Shown piece by piece: positions 27,132 to 39,953 of a DNA stretch of 64,000 nucleotides. The notes beneath the pieces are model-generated. The model saw only the letters and a list, made by a program, of their open reading frames with translations, was not told the DNA's origin and did no database searches. The stretch spans positions 434,001 to 498,000 of the forward strand of contig JAJFZO010000897.1 in the NCBI GenBank assembly GCA_021397835.1, read 5' to 3'. The translations under genes were made by a program, and so were the position numbers. Positions within the stretch are counted from its first letter, which is position 1. Each line of letters starts with the position of its first letter. This DNA comes from Moringa oleifera (Eukaryota; Streptophyta; Magnoliopsida; Brassicales; Moringaceae).

Positions 27132-27139
27132 CTGATAAT

Positions 27140-29240
27140 TACCACAACCATGTAATTATGGGACCTCCTAGACCATTACTACAAGAAACCATTAATAAAA
27201 ACTCAATATAAACTTGTCTATAAGCACAACAAGTAACTATACAAATTGGATGGTGTATAGATATAAATGTCACAATGAACATATAGAATTATAAGGGTAA
27301 ACAGAATTACAGCGCGCATTACCTTTGACAGCAACTAGGACCTTATTACTGAGGCTTTGGGTAGGCTTCCTAGAAGTTCTCACTAGAAAAGCTCTACACT
27401 GCCTTAGGATAACTTTAGCTCTATTAGAAGCAGCTTCAATTTTTTTTTCTTTTTCTCTTTTTTTTTTTTTTTTTTGCATTGCCCAACTTAGCATTAGCAA
27501 GCATGTGGATAAGACGTGCAGGATGGTGGGCCTAGAGCTTGAGGTTGCCATCTTTACCACGCACAATCCACGAAATGAAAAGCTGCTGCCCACCACTAGC
27601 ACCAACAATAAAAGCCACCTCTTCTCCTTTATTGTTTTACATCCTCTAGTCCTTTCGGCTTTTGGGTCTAGGTTTGGTGGTGCACATGAGATGTTGAATT
27701 CAAGAGGAAGAAGAAGAGACAAAGCATCTGACGAGAAGGAGAGTACGGATGGGATAAAAGAGTGGAAAGAGAATAGGTGTTGTGCTCTTGAGGAGTGAAA
27801 AAGAGAGTGATAGTGGAGTTGCAGCAATGGACGCCATGCTGGGGAATTCTTTCTTTTTATTATGGATAGGAAAAAGAGAGGAACGAGTGATGTTGACTAG
27901 CTAAGGGTAGGTTCGTTGAGGTTTTTGAATTTTTGTTTCTTTTTAAAATAGTTATTTTCACTTTTGTTTTGTGAAGTAAGAGCTGCAAGTCTTATGACCA
28001 AGCCTAAATAAATGAATAAAGAGTCAATGAATCTATTGGCCCTTCAAATAGAATAAGAATTAATTGAATTTGGGTCTGACTTGGCAAACAAAATTTTTCA
28101 TAATAAACACAAAAATCATTTATGAGTTAGTCTAATGATTTTATTTTATTATTAAAAAAATATTAATAGATTGATAATTTTTTTTTATTTTTTATCTCAT
28201 GATAATAAACATTATGTACATCAAATCAAACATCTTTATTAATAGTTATTTTTTTAATCTCAGCTTATAGATTTAATAGCTTTTTGATTAAGTAATATAT
28301 GATAAAAAGTTTTTTTTTTGTTCACTTATCCAACTTATGTTCAAATTTTTAATCAAATCATCGAATTCCAACTTTGCAATGCCTTTAAAATTACAGATAA
28401 TTCATTTTATGGTATTTAATTTTTTTACAAGGAAATTACATATTTAAATATATGAATAATTAAGTTTTTAATAACAAAGTAATCTATAAATTTATTCTCT
28501 TGATAAAGATAGCTGAGTTATTAGTTTCTACTTTCTCGTAATGCAACTACCTGCCAAATGCCAAATTATATCATGTCGATCAAATGATCCAAGATGAGGA
28601 ACAAATTATAATCTATCTTAACAATTCTCCCATTTATAATCTTCCAAATTCTTCAGTCATATCCAACTTTCAGTTCTAGTCATGAAAATTTATATAAAAT
28701 CTTGATCCAACATACAAAATGAGGGTAATTTTTCAAAATTCAATATTTTTTTAATATGATGTCAAGAGTAGATCCAATTTTATAACATTGGATCACCAAG
28801 TATCTTCGTTAAAGGAGGAATCTTTTAAATTGAGAAATTTGTTAGTTTGCATTCATTTTGCGCACAGTGTTAAGAGCTATAGGTTACAAGGGAAAATTCA
28901 TAGGCCATGGGAGGAATAAGAAAATAGAAAAGAAGCAAACCCATAAAGGAAAAAATGAAATATAATTTGGGGGATCAAAGAGGGTGCATACAAATCATTA
29001 TATACTTTGACTACTCATTGCCGACATGAAAACAAGTGATTCCAGTTATATAATAAAGATCTACTATTTTTACTGAAGTAAAAGTGGTCATGGCATCGAT
29101 AGCTTCATTAAAGTCAGCATTATTTCAATTCAATATAAGATACAATATCATAAACACTTGAATAGGTAACACTGATAAAAACAGCAGAAAGGCATTGCAT
29201 GTTTCAATGAGTACATTGTTTATTTCTCTCCAAATTCTTA
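27140..29240. other. Intergenic, no supported gene
   Basis: Overlapping ORFs exist at 27270-27827 (-) and 27325-27798 (+). Neither has a recognisable domain, and the long Lys or Phe runs come from an A/T homopolymer. The region could contain the lost first exon of the pseudouridine synthase. 27850-29100 is AT-rich with nothing recognisable. The last ~140 bp belong to the 3' flank of the CNL duplication unit, because a matching sequence lies at 35300-35400. Confidence 0.5.
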
Positions 29241-29241
29241 T

Positions 29242-31906
29242 CTATCTTGTACTACCAATCATTGTAGCTTCATCCTCCCATTCAAGTTCAATCCACCACC
29301 ATTCCTCTCCTTCAATAGTAATCCTCCAGTTAGCACTGTCACGATCCAATGGAAGTGTCTTAAGGTTAGGGCAGTCATGCACAGACTCCTCTATGAAATA
29401 GGAAGGGCAGGGGATTCCAATAGATGCTCTTTAGTTCATTCAGACAGACTAAAATAAGGACTTCTAGTCTTCCAAATAGAACCAAATTTTCTTCTCCCTT
29501 TGCACCTTCATTCAGTTGTCTCTTATTGTGTCTTTCAATCCACCCGTGAATAATAATAAACTGAGATGAGTGAGATTTAGGGCAAATATCAGCCATGTCA
29601 AGTCCTCCAATCCACAGCAAAAGTCAATTGTTACTCTACAAAGATTGTCGAAGCATCTTCTGATTGGAGCTGTCAAGTTGCTCACATTATAGAGATTTCC
29701 ATTCACTCTTCCTTACTTACCCAGTCAACCTTCAACCCAGGAACAATTGAATTCCAAATGGTGAAGGAACAAAGATATTTCATATTTGCTAAAAATGAAA
29801 TATCTATTGAATATAAAGCACAGAACCAATCAAGAGATAGAACTTTAACACAATTTTGTAACTTGTCGGCGCCTACAAACTGTTGGAGAGCGGATTTCGT
29901 TTTAACACTGATAGTTAACATGTTCAAATATTTCAAACCTTGCATTTCATCTACCAAGAGTTCATTTCCACCATAAAAAACATTATCTTCTGGATTATCA
30001 ATGAATTTGCTGCACTTTGATATTCTCAACACTTTCAAATTTAATAAACGCACTATCACTTGTAGTGAAATGTTTTGCATTAAAATTGTTCTCTGCAAGT
30101 TTAAATATTTCAACTTTACTAAGTTCTTCAATCCAATTGGCAACTTTTATTATTGGTGACCCTGATAAATATGAGATATTGCTATGACAATAGATTTGAG
30201 ACTCCCTCAGGCAATTTAAACACGTTTTGATTAGAAAACATGTTCAAAACTGTAAGTACTGTCAAAGAAATCACTAGGACACTTCTTTAAACAATTTCCA
30301 TGAAGAAACAGAGTCAAAAGATGAGGGCATCTAGGTGTTTCGGTGAGCTTCTCAATTTGATTAATCATCATTGACACCCGTTTTGCACCTTCCCATTTTT
30401 TAACCTTTGGTGCTTCTGTCAACTGGGCACCCGCCTGCACAAAAAGGTTTTCCTTCTTCTTTTCACATGCACAGACTATCCGCAAAGCCATGTCGCGAAG
30501 CACTTGACGCAACTTCACACAATGATCTTCCTCTAGTAGCAAACATGCATAAACTAGAGTACCCATCATATCGTAACCCTGATTTACAGTTACATGTCTG
30601 TCATCATATCCATCCAAAATTCCCTCACCAATCCAATGATCTACTAATTGTTCCTTTTTGATAGAATAGTCTTTCAGAAATAAAGCACAGTATAAAAAGT
30701 AAGATCTTTGTTTAGGAATCAGATTATCATAACTGAACTTGAGCAGAAGAAAAATCTTATGCCCCGTACCTGTAAATTCTGAGGCAGATTTGTTCAGGAC
30801 ATTGATTGCATGATGCCACTCTTGTGGTGTCTTCCTGCAGGCCATTGCCCGACCAGTAGTAGCAAGAGCAAGTGGCAAAACACGACATCTCTTTGCCACG
30901 ATTTTTCAAGCTCAGGAATATCTGGGTGAATATGTAAGACCCTTTCCCGACTTTCTTCCAGAATAAATCCCATGCATCATTCCATGCCAAACACTTTGCT
31001 TTCCATGCATCGTCAGCTTCCATGCTGCTACACTCTCCCTCCGATTGGGTTGTGAAATATAATTTTGGATCCATTTTGTTGGTTCAGGTGAGGAATCCCA
31101 ACTTGAACTAGATCAACCTGCTCTATATATTATCCAACAACAACACAAACTTCTTTTTACTCAACATCCTACATAGATCTATAGCTTTCTCATCAAGCCC
31201 TTTGTTGTTCCATCGTTCATTAGATAAACCCAATCCTTTCTTGGGTCTTCTTAAGTTGCAGATCTTTATTCAAAAGCACCCAGATGACAACATCAAAGTT
31301 GTTTGGTGCTTTGAGGAAATTGTTGATCTGGTCCAGGAGGGTTGTTTTGCCAACACCCCTCATCCTATATATGCCATAAATCCCAATACTTTCTTCCTGG
31401 AGGCAGCTCTATATTCTATCAAGTACTGGCTCCAAGCCCACCTTAGGATCCCTGGGTCTTTCATCCACTGCTGCTGCAGATACCTTACTAGCTACCTCTT
31501 GAAACTCTCCTTTAGACTTGAGATCTTCAACATCTTGAAGTTTCTTGGCAACCTTCTTTCCAAAATGGTAGGTCGACTTGCAGTCCGTGGAACAGCAGCC
31601 ACCAAGACATAATCTCTGTGTCTCTTGAGGACTGGCTTGAATCAGTTCATTAGCTTCACTTTCGATGGCTTCTACCCTTGAAAGCCACCTTTTCACCGTA
31701 TCGAGGATATGCAGTTGCTGTTGTACATCAATCTTCACCCTTCTTATCACGTCATGCTTCAAGTCTCTGAGCTCTTGCAGTGCAGTTGTTAAAGCATCAA
31801 TGTTTTCTTCAAGTTTGCACAGGTACACTACCTCTCCACTAATGCAACCACAGATGCGCTTGACAACCTCATCACATGAGCCTTCAACTGGAAAAGCGTT
31901 TCCCAT
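29242..31906 (-). pseudogene. CNL-A: RPS5-like CC-NB-ARC-LRR resistance gene, pseudogene
   Basis: Intracellular immune receptors of this family sense pathogen effectors. The start ATG at 31906 gives MGNAFPVEGSCDEVV and an RPS5-like coiled coil of about 165 residues. A TAG at 31409-31411 replaces the Trp of IWSCL. Beyond it the same frame encodes a P-loop with GVGKTT (near 31340-31360) and the DVVIWVLL strand. A frameshift follows, and the kinase-2 region is damaged (NI then a stop, where DDIWE is expected). The GLPL region reads VLPLALATTGRAMA. The MHD motif is replaced by LRQ (30504-30512) in an otherwise good VLRDMAL context. LRRs occupy about 30350-29380, with further breaks near 30150 and 29700. 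The gene ends ELEWEDEATMIGSTR at 29242. Single-exon layout; CNL-B and CNL-C are its closest relatives here. Confidence 0.85.
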
Positions 31907-32519
31907 TTGTTGAGGAAGATCTGAAAAGAACAGAAGAATAGTACTGTAAATGATCTGCCTAAGAGAAGAACAGGAAAACAGAGAGCAGTAACCAAGAGTT
32001 CCGTGTCTGGCGACCACAATATTGGCACCAAAAGTTCTCATACTTAACTTTGCAATTTATTTTAAAGCCTTTACTATTTGAAATGCCCAAGTTTTCAAAG
32101 CCGCTTTCCATTTGGTCAAATGAGCGTCAAGATTCATGTGGACTGTGTGATACAAAACATTACTCAAAGCACAGTAATGAATCAAGCACACAGGTTCTGT
32201 TGTTGCTTCCTGTATTGTTTTCAACCTCCAATGTGTTTGGCACTTTTATATTGCAAGTTGGGAGACAGAATTTATTAGTTAACACAACTACAGTGTGGAG
32301 TGTGATAAGAATTGCATTTTATAAACACAAACATATGAAATGCTTTTTGTCCACTTGCTGTCTTGAAAAGATCGAAAGCATAAATTATATGATTCACAAG
32401 TCCTTCAGTTTTTGATATCAGTAAAGGAGTATCACCTTCAGTCGATCACCGTTTATGCAGATCCTCAAATCCAGGCTTTTGCTTCATTATATATAATAGT
32501 TTGAAACACAGTTCCTGGG
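31907..32519 (-). other. 5' flank of CNL-A
   Basis: Upstream sequence conserved with the flanks of CNL-B (about 38150-38600) and CNL-C (about 48355-48780), for example an AAAGGAGTATCACCTTCA word near 32423. It probably holds the ancestral promoter and 5' UTR. I see no coding sequence. Confidence 0.5.
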
Positions 32520-32539
32520 ACAATATCCAATGTGCTAAT

Positions 32540-32760
32540 TGTGACTCCTCATGGAATCATCTTTTTATTAGCCCTTCTACCTGAATTTGCCGGTCTTGAA
32601 ACATTGAACACCTTCCCCTTGTCTAGTCTCCAGATTTGCAGTCGCTTGGCAACTTCTACTTCTCTTTCCACATCATTCCTCTTCTGCTTCAACTCATCCA
32701 ATCAAATTGCATGCTCAGCAGTGCAGTCAAAAAGAAACAATTGACCAATGTCAGGATTGA
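32540..32760 (-). pseudogene. Coiled-coil fragment of a second CNL (unit A)
   Basis: Homologous to the better preserved fragment at 48830-49048 upstream of CNL-C. The - strand holds remnants of a CNL N-terminal helix bundle, with frameshifts. No NB-ARC follows. It was probably present as a truncated gene before the block was duplicated, since both units carry it in the same place. Confidence 0.55.
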
Positions 32761-32859
32761 GAATGACATTCAGATTTTTATGGCCATGACTGATGCTGCA
32801 GGAGAAAGAAAAATGAACAATCGACCATTCAAAAAGAAAAATCAACATTCATAAGAAAC

Positions 32860-33740
32860 TTTAACGTGGAGAAGAGAACAGAATGCATATCAGTAAAGCA
32901 ATAATGATTGAAAAAATAGCAATCATTTAACAAGTTAAAGACTTATACAAGATTCAGATAGATTATATTATGTCCCACTGCAGAAATATCACATAGGATA
33001 TACTAATGGACCTCTGCTTGTCACTCTTTACACTTCACCTACTAAGTGTCACTATAATTGAGTAATGTCTTTCGATACTCAAGGCAGGCAATTCACAGGT
33101 GGAATGGTTAACCAACTTGACATGCAGCAATGACACAAAGATATATTAGTAAAATGATTCAGGATTTTAATCCAAATGCTTTCAAACCGATTCTAATAGC
33201 ACGAAATGTCTGTCAAAAGAAATAGATCAAGTACTTCATCATGTTGCATATCTAACAAATGAGTGATATAGTAATGATCACAAACTCTACAGAGAATCTT
33301 ACTAAGTAATGAGCATTTAGGGTTGTCAATGAAAAATTCTAGCTTTATATATTGTTGATATTTTGGAAACTGACAATCAATTGTTTTAGAATATTAACAT
33401 AAATGGAAATCTAACCAATAAAAGAAGAATAGTATTCAAAGGTTAATCAGTTGAGATCTGCACCACCAATTTTTCATCCCCTGTATACCACAAAATAAGG
33501 AGATAAATGATTCACATATTGCAAACTGTAGCATCCAAGAAATACGATGGATACATCAGAACAAATGCAGAAGATATTACACTGTATACCAGATCAATTT
33601 CTGAAGACCTTAGGAAGCAAACAATTTTTGGCATTTTGAATAGTTGATGACAACATTAAACACAGATATTAGCAAAACTCTCTTAGCAATGAAGAGGCCT
33701 TACAAACAACATTAAATATATCAATAGTCAAGACAGTCAA
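32860..33740. other. Non-coding part of duplicated unit A
   Basis: No gene seen. The sequence aligns by eye with 49100-49860 and then jumps to about 51900 in unit C. Unit A therefore lacks roughly 1.9-2 kb that in unit C contains the last exon of the CCCH gene, or unit C gained it. Confidence 0.5.
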
Positions 33741-33761
33741 ACAAGCATGAGGAATACCTGC

Positions 33762-34244
33762 TTCCTACCTCTTGCTTCTATTTCTCAGGAATCTCATGAA
33801 GAAAGCAGCAGCTGAACAGATATTTCCTCCCATTACTGTGCAATCTGCATACTTTTCATGAGGCACTCTATAGTCTCCACTCCAAGCACTCCTCAACTGT
33901 ACGTCCTCAGTCGTAAGTCGTTGCAAATGGCAATGAGGCCTAGGGTTTCCCATATCTCCATTTCCGTGAGCAAACTGACAGTTCTCCCCGTAAGTACAAT
34001 GCCACCAGCTCAACTTTTGGCAAATCGGATCTTGAAACTGACACCTACCACTTTTTCCAATGCCACAAGCATCCTCAAATCAAGAATAAAATCTTCGCAG
34101 ATTCTTGGTTTGGTTGAATGAAAGAGATGCAGACTCTGAGAAAATTCTCAATTCTTTGTTTTCTACTGGGTGTTGAGGCTGTAATTGTTGCTTGTCATTG
34201 CAAGCTTGCAGCGCAGTGACAAATCTGTAGGCAGTAGCAGAAGC
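33762..34244 (-). pseudogene. CCCH zinc-finger gene, copy A (pseudogene, second finger lost)
   Basis: The start at 34244 gives MNASATAYRFVTALQAC, matching MSASASNCRFFTPPQAC of copy C. The frame then shifts: PRICEDFILD is found in another frame, and the first frame meets a TGA after LRRFYS. The first CCCH finger is readable at 34020-33960 as CQKLSWWHCTYGENCQFAH, a C-x8-C-x5-C-x3-H pattern. The frame continues with TTEDVQLRSAWSGDYRV to a stop at 33765. The second finger found in copy C is missing because of a ~220-bp deletion ending in CCTGCTTCCTACCT at about 33758. Proteins of this kind bind RNA, often AU-rich elements. The two frameshifts and the deletion make it non-functional. Confidence 0.7.
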
Positions 34245-34249
34245 ATTCA

Positions 34250-35320
34250 TCTTCTTTCAATAAGGTTTTTGAAACTTTAGTGTCCGATACTGCAAAAATG
34301 TCAAATGACAACATATCTAGCAACCCAAAAGAACATCGAAAATGGAAAACTATCTAAACTTGAATTAAGCATTTAGTACTGCCCAGATCAAAATTTGTGG
34401 GCAAGCAATAACTAAGAAAATGTGTTTCTGTGGCTGAACAACTAAATTGTACGTGTCAAACAGAGTATGAGAACAACCTTCAATGAGCTGTTGATTTACA
34501 GAGAAACCCTCATAACCCCGAAGATTTCAGATGTTACTGTACAAGAAATGAAAACTTCTACAAGAGACCTAACAAACACAGATGATTGGTTGTATAATCT
34601 GTACACATGGTATGAGGAATGTAAAGTGACAATAAGTACACAAATCCATGTTAACCCATAAAACTCCAGCTAAAACTCTAAACCCTCAGCAGGAGTAGGA
34701 TTCAGTTTGGCCAGCCACCAAACTAACAGTCAGGAGAAAGCATTTTGGCTGCCTCTGTGTTTTTAGGACCAGGGAACGGTCAACCTCACAATAAGCTTCA
34801 ATCACAGTCGTCAGAGGATGATGATGAGGCGCAAAAGATTGATCTCATTATGTACTTGATGTGCAATTTTACCAAATATGACAGGTACCCAGCTTGACAA
34901 TACCATTAAAATAATTAGTAATTCAACTTATGATATTTAATTTTAATTTTTGATAAGAAAATTATGGTATTTAATTATAATAGTAATAAGGCTTTCAAGA
35001 ATTAATAGTTGATCAAAACTGCAGGTCAAAGCTAACAACCCAGAGAATTGGAGTGCAGGTTCTTGTGAGAGCAGTAAGCAATGTAATTCTTGCATCTGAT
35101 TGTAAGCAGGCTTTCCCGGCTGGTGATGACACTCTTCTTAAGAAATGTATTGACCCCATGGATGCATTGTTGATCAACAATGAATTGGGTTTTTCATTTA
35201 CCTACTGAACTTGTTAGCTCTACTTTACACATATTGGTTAAATCTAAGCATATTTCATATCTCCTCTTAACAAATAAAATAAATGGATTTCCAGTAGAGC
35301 TAGCATCACTTTAGTTTCAA
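34250..35320. other. Distal part of duplicated unit A
   Basis: No gene supported. Aligns with 52730-54430, for example a shared CTTAAGAAATGTATTGA word at about 35132 and 54193, then the flank AAATAAAAT(A/G)AATGGA(T/G)TTnC that leads into the 3' end of the next CNL. This marks the repeat junction between units A and B. Confidence 0.6.
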
Positions 35321-35321
35321 T

Positions 35322-38144
35322 CTAAGATACAATATCACAAATGGTTGAATACATAATCCTGATAAAAGCAGCAGAAAGGCACTGGATCATTCCACTGACT
35401 ACATTATTAATTTCTTTTTGAATTTCCGTCTTTCTTATACTACCAATCATAATCCACATTTCTTTGCAAAGTATCTGCAACGAGGAAGAAAACCATCTTT
35501 TAGTAGTAGCTGTATCCTCCCATTCAAGTTCGTTTAGCCAGCCTTCTCGTCCTTCAATAACAAAACTCTGTTCCTTAGCTGTACTGTCACAGTTAAGGGG
35601 AAGCTTCTTAAGATTAGGGCAACTTTCTAACACAGATTTTCTTAAGAGATGGGAAGGGTAGGGGACTCTGGCAGATGCTTTGTAGTCTCCACACATTCTG
35701 TAAATTAAGGACTTCTAGTTTTTCAAATGGAATCAAATTTTTCACTTCCTCAGCTTTCTGTTACTTATTTTTTCTTCCAGGTTGGCACAGGTAACTACAG
35801 TGAGATGAGTCAGATTTTGGGCAAATATTAGCCATGTCAAGTCCTTCAACAATCGATGGCAACCCTCAAAGAGTACTCTACAAAGGTTGTCAAAGCATTT
35901 GCTGCTTGGAACGGCCAAGTTGTTCACATCACTCTTCCTTTGCTTAACCAGTCAAACCTCAGAAAAATGAGAACTCCACATAGTGAAGGAATAAAGACAG
36001 TTTCATTTTGTTAGCCATCAAACGTCTACCGGATCTGACCTGAACTTATCAAAAGATAGAGCTTCAATATGGTTTCATAACTTTTGGATGCATAAAAGCG
36101 TTGTAGATCATCTACACTTCTAACGCTGATAGTTAACATGTTCAAATATTTCAAACCTTGCAATTCCTCTATCAAGAGTTCATCTCCACTGTAGAGAACA
36201 CTATCTTCAAGAATACAACAGAAACTACTACAGTTCCACATTCTCAAAACTTCCAATTTCACTGGACTAGCTATCAATTTCGGTGGAATTTTTTCTAGAA
36301 ATCTTGCATAATCTAAGTTTAGATATTTCAGATTTATGAAATTCTTCAATCCACTAGGCAACTCTCTTATTGACGACTCCGATAGATTGAGATATTGCAA
36401 TGATGACAGATTCCATATTCCTTTAGACAATTTAAATTCTACATAGTTCAAAGACAAGTCCAAAACTGTTAGTGTTGGCATAAGATCAAAGAAGTGATTA
36501 GGGAACTTCACCAAATCATTTCGACCAAGTAACAGAGTAAAAATGAGGGCATCTGGGTGTTTCTGTTAAGTTCTTAATAGGATTAACCATCAATGACATA
36601 CTTCTTGCACCTTCCCACTTTTCAATATTTGGTGCTTCAATCAACTGGACACCCGCCTGCACCAAAAAGTTTTCCTTCTCCTTTTCATGGTCACATGCTA
36701 TCCACAAAGCCATGCCATGAAGCACATCATGCATTTTCACCCAATTACCTTCTCCCTCCACCAGTAAACATGCATGAACGAGACTACTTATCATATCATA
36801 ACCTGATTTACAGCTCCTTCTCTTTCATCAAATCCGTCCAAAATTCCCTCGCCAACCTAATAATCTGCTAATCCTTCTTTTTCTATAGAAAAGTCTTCCA
36901 GGAATAAAGCACAGCATAGAAAGCAAGATTTAAGTTTAGGAGACATTATCGTAGCTAAACTTGAGCAGAGGAAATATCTTATCTTCCATACCTGAAAATT
37001 CTGAGGCTGATTTTTTCAGGACATTGATTGCATGACTCCACTCTTGAGGTTTGATCTTGCAGGCCATGGCACGAGCAATGGTGATGAAAGCAAGTGGCAA
37101 ACTGCAACAGTCCTCCGTCACTCTTTTTGCAAGCTTAGGAATATCTGGGTGAATCCCTAAGACCCTTTCTCCACCTTTCTTCTGGAACAGATCCCATGCA
37201 TCATTCCATTCCAAAACAATTCACTTTCTTAGCATTGTCAGCTTCCATGCCACTGCACACTTCCTCGGGAAGGGTTGTGAATATTATTTTGGACCCATTT
37301 TGTTGGTTTGGACAAGGAATCCCAACTTGAACCAGATCAACCTGCTCCCATATATCATCCAGCAACAATACGAACTTCTTTTTACTCAACGTCCTGTGTA
37401 TATCCACCGCTTTCTCATCAAGGCCTTTCTTCCTCCACTGCTCATCCCACAAACCCAGCCTTTTCCCAATGTCTTCTTGGATCCTCTCAAGTTGCAGATC
37501 TTTGGACACTACTACCCAGATCACAACTTGAAAGCCCTTTTATACTTCAAGGAACTTGTTGTTGATCTGGGTCAAGAGGGTTGTTTTGCCAACTCCCCCA
37601 TGCCATACAGGCCATAATTCCCTACTTCTTTTTTCTGGAGACAGCTCCAGATTTCATTGAGTTTTAGTTCCAAGCTGACTGTAGGTTCACTAGGTCTTTC
37701 TTCCACTGCTGCTGCAGGTGCCTTACCAGCTACCTCCTGAAAATCTCCTTTGGATTTGAGAACTTCAACATCCTGGAGTTTCTGGGCAATCTTCTTCCCG
37801 AGCTTGTACCTTGACTTGCAGTTCTTCGAGCAGTAGCCACCAAGACATAATTTCTGTGTCTCTTGAGGGCTTGCTTGAATCAGCATCTTAACCTCGCTTT
37901 CCATGGCATCCACCTGTTAAAGCTATCTTTTCACTTTATGTAAGATTTGCAGTTGCTGTTCTTCATCTATCCCCACCCTTCTTATCACGTCATCCCTCAA
38001 GTCTCTGAGTTCTTGCAGTGCCGTTTCTAAAGCATGAATATTTTCTTCAAATTTGCAGAGGTACACTGCCTCTCCAGTAACACAATCACAGATGTGATTG
38101 GCCACCGCATCACATGAAACCGTGACTGAAAATGCATTTCCCAT
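35322..38144 (-). pseudogene. CNL-B: RPS5-like CC-NB-ARC-LRR resistance gene, pseudogene
   Basis: The start ATG at 38144 gives MGNAFSVTVSCDAVA and a coiled coil; a break near 37918 interrupts it at KVKRWLSRV. The second frame runs from 37913 through ASPQETQKLCLGG to the P-loop, where a run of five G (C on the + strand, 37595-37599) has one base too few. GMGGVGKTT therefore becomes GMGELAKQ. Downstream frames keep the kinase-2 motif FVLLLDDIWEQ, GSKIIFTT, PLAFITIARAMA and an intact MHD (VKMHDVLHGMALWI, 36726-36734). LRRs from about 36510 include LPSGLKNFINLKYLNLD. More frameshifts occur near 37205, 36930, 36515 and 36026. The C-terminal part (ELEWEDTATT) ends at 35322. It is the best preserved LRR of the three. 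Confidence 0.85.
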
Positions 38145-39594
38145 TTGTTGTGAAAAATTTGCAAAGAAGTGAAGAAGCAGTTACTGCAAATGATTTTCCC
38201 AGGAGAACAACAGAAACACTGAGAGGAGTAACCAAACCACAGTCTGACCTAAATATTGGCACCAATTAATTCAGTTGACAATGGAAGATGGGCATCAAGA
38301 TCCATGTGGACTATGCAATATAAAATTACTGGTTTATACGAATAGGCTGGAATTAATTAGATAAAGTACAGTTGTAATCAAGATAATCCAGACTCTAGAG
38401 TGTGATAAATAATGCATTATATGTATACTGACATACAAAATGAAAGGATTGAAAAGCATAAATCATATGATTTTTAAAGTCCTTCAGCTTTTAATATCAG
38501 TAATGGAGTATCACCTTCAATCCACACCATTCAAGCAGACCTGCAAGTTCAGGCTCTGTGTCAATATAAATCGAAATGCAGTTACTGTGAGGACACATAA
38601 ATACCATACAGATAATGTCTAAAGGTAGAACTGATGCCCAGTCAATTAAAGCATAAATAACGACTTATTGATTTCATGCTTAAAGAAAAAAAATCCCAGC
38701 ACAATCAAATTTAGCTTAATAAATTGTCACTATTATGGCCTACATCGCTAATTTAGTAAGTTTCACTAAATTATTTGCTTTTAACATGGAAAAACAACTT
38801 CTCAAATAACAAAAAGACTGCTTGGTGCTCAAAGATGGAAAGAAATCCAAGGGGAAGATCAGTATTTGCAGCTTCCTTGGAACTTTCCAAAAAAAGATTC
38901 CTTGAGTTATTAGGCTTCTCGATGCAATAGCATTTGGTCAGATGGCACCAAAGCCAAAGATTACTACTCAAATAGTTTGGGTTTTTCAAATTCACAAATG
39001 GCATTTACTTTGATTTCTCACTCATCATTAATTTTTAGCATTCATTAACAAAACATAAATGCTAGTTTAAATAGCTGAAAAAACTATGTGCTCAATTCAT
39101 CAAAGATCAACAGAGCAAATTCAGAGCTCCAGTTATAAGGATGAACATGGAATTGTTGTTTCACTCTCTCCATCAAATCGATTGCTTTTCTGTCTTGATC
39201 AAAGATCAGAGTAATGTAGCACAGCTTTCAATGAAATACTGCTCTATAACTATCAATCAAGACTCAAGCAACTGAGACTATATCTTTAGTAAAGAACAGC
39301 ACAACACAACGGCAATAAGATACAGCTTATTCACACACATTCAAACACAAAAACAGAATATTATATGGTAGTTTGGCTGTTCCTATATGCATTTTAGAAA
39401 CTGTTTGAACAAGAATGATTCCATCCTAGAAGAAATCAAGAAACACTTACAGTAAGCTTTGAAGCGTTCATTTGACAGAGATTCAAACTCATGATTTGTA
39501 GCCAAATGTTAATGCTGATGATGATTGCCCCAAACAACATTAAAAAACCTTATAACACTATCACAAAAAACAGTTAAGTTCTCTGCCTCTCTAG
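38145..39594. other. 5' flank of CNL-B up to the retrotransposon
   Basis: The first ~450 bp match the upstream regions of CNL-A and CNL-C. About 38590-38790 resembles 50330-50550 of unit C, so unit B also had a longer upstream part. The coiled-coil fragment and CCCH gene are not seen. A 77-codon ORF at 38771-39004 (-) has no known relatives. The Ty3/gypsy element inserted at 39595, beside a CT-rich tract. Confidence 0.5.
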
Positions 39595-39917
39595 TGCAGC
39601 AGAAGGTTTGCTTCGAAGTAGAAGCGGAATAAAATAAAAGAACAAACCCTAAAGCTAAACCCTTAGAGAAAAATTTGATAAATTGTATTGAATTGCCTCT
39701 AACTATTACAATAGGTCTTTAAATAATGCAAGAAATAAACTAAAAATAAGAAATACAGAAAGAATAGAAAAATTAAAAATAGAAAACTTGAAAAAATAGG
39801 AAATAACTAAATGGAAAACTTGAGAGAATAGGAAATTGACTAAATGAGAAACTAAGATACCCAATCAAAATAGGACATTAGCCGAAATAGGATACTATGT
39901 TACTGTGTACTACATCA
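39595..39917 (-). repeat. 3' LTR of Ty3/gypsy element
   Basis: 323 bp, + strand TGCAGCAGAAGG to GTGTACTACATCA. Matches 44745-45083. Confidence 0.93.
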
Positions 39918-39932
39918 ATCTCTTTCACTTCG
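39918..39932 (-). other. Polypurine tract
   Basis: On the - strand GAAGTGAAAGAGAT directly precedes the 3' LTR start TGATGTAG. This is the expected plus-strand priming site and helps fix the LTR boundary. Confidence 0.65.
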
Positions 39933-39953
39933 AAGAAAACTCGCTCTCGAGTT

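Noticed and set aside
27270..27827. 185-codon (-) and 157-codon (+) overlapping ORFs
   Set aside because: Both run through the same homopolymer, have no recognisable domain, and no homologous residues to the nearby pseudouridine synthase could be aligned.
30407..32415. + strand ORFs opposite the CNL genes (for example 31202-31612 and 32050-32415)
   Set aside because: They are shadows of the - strand coding sequence or its flank, with no domain of their own.
38771..39004. 77-codon ORF upstream of CNL-B
   Set aside because: No similarity recognised and not conserved in the matching part of unit C.
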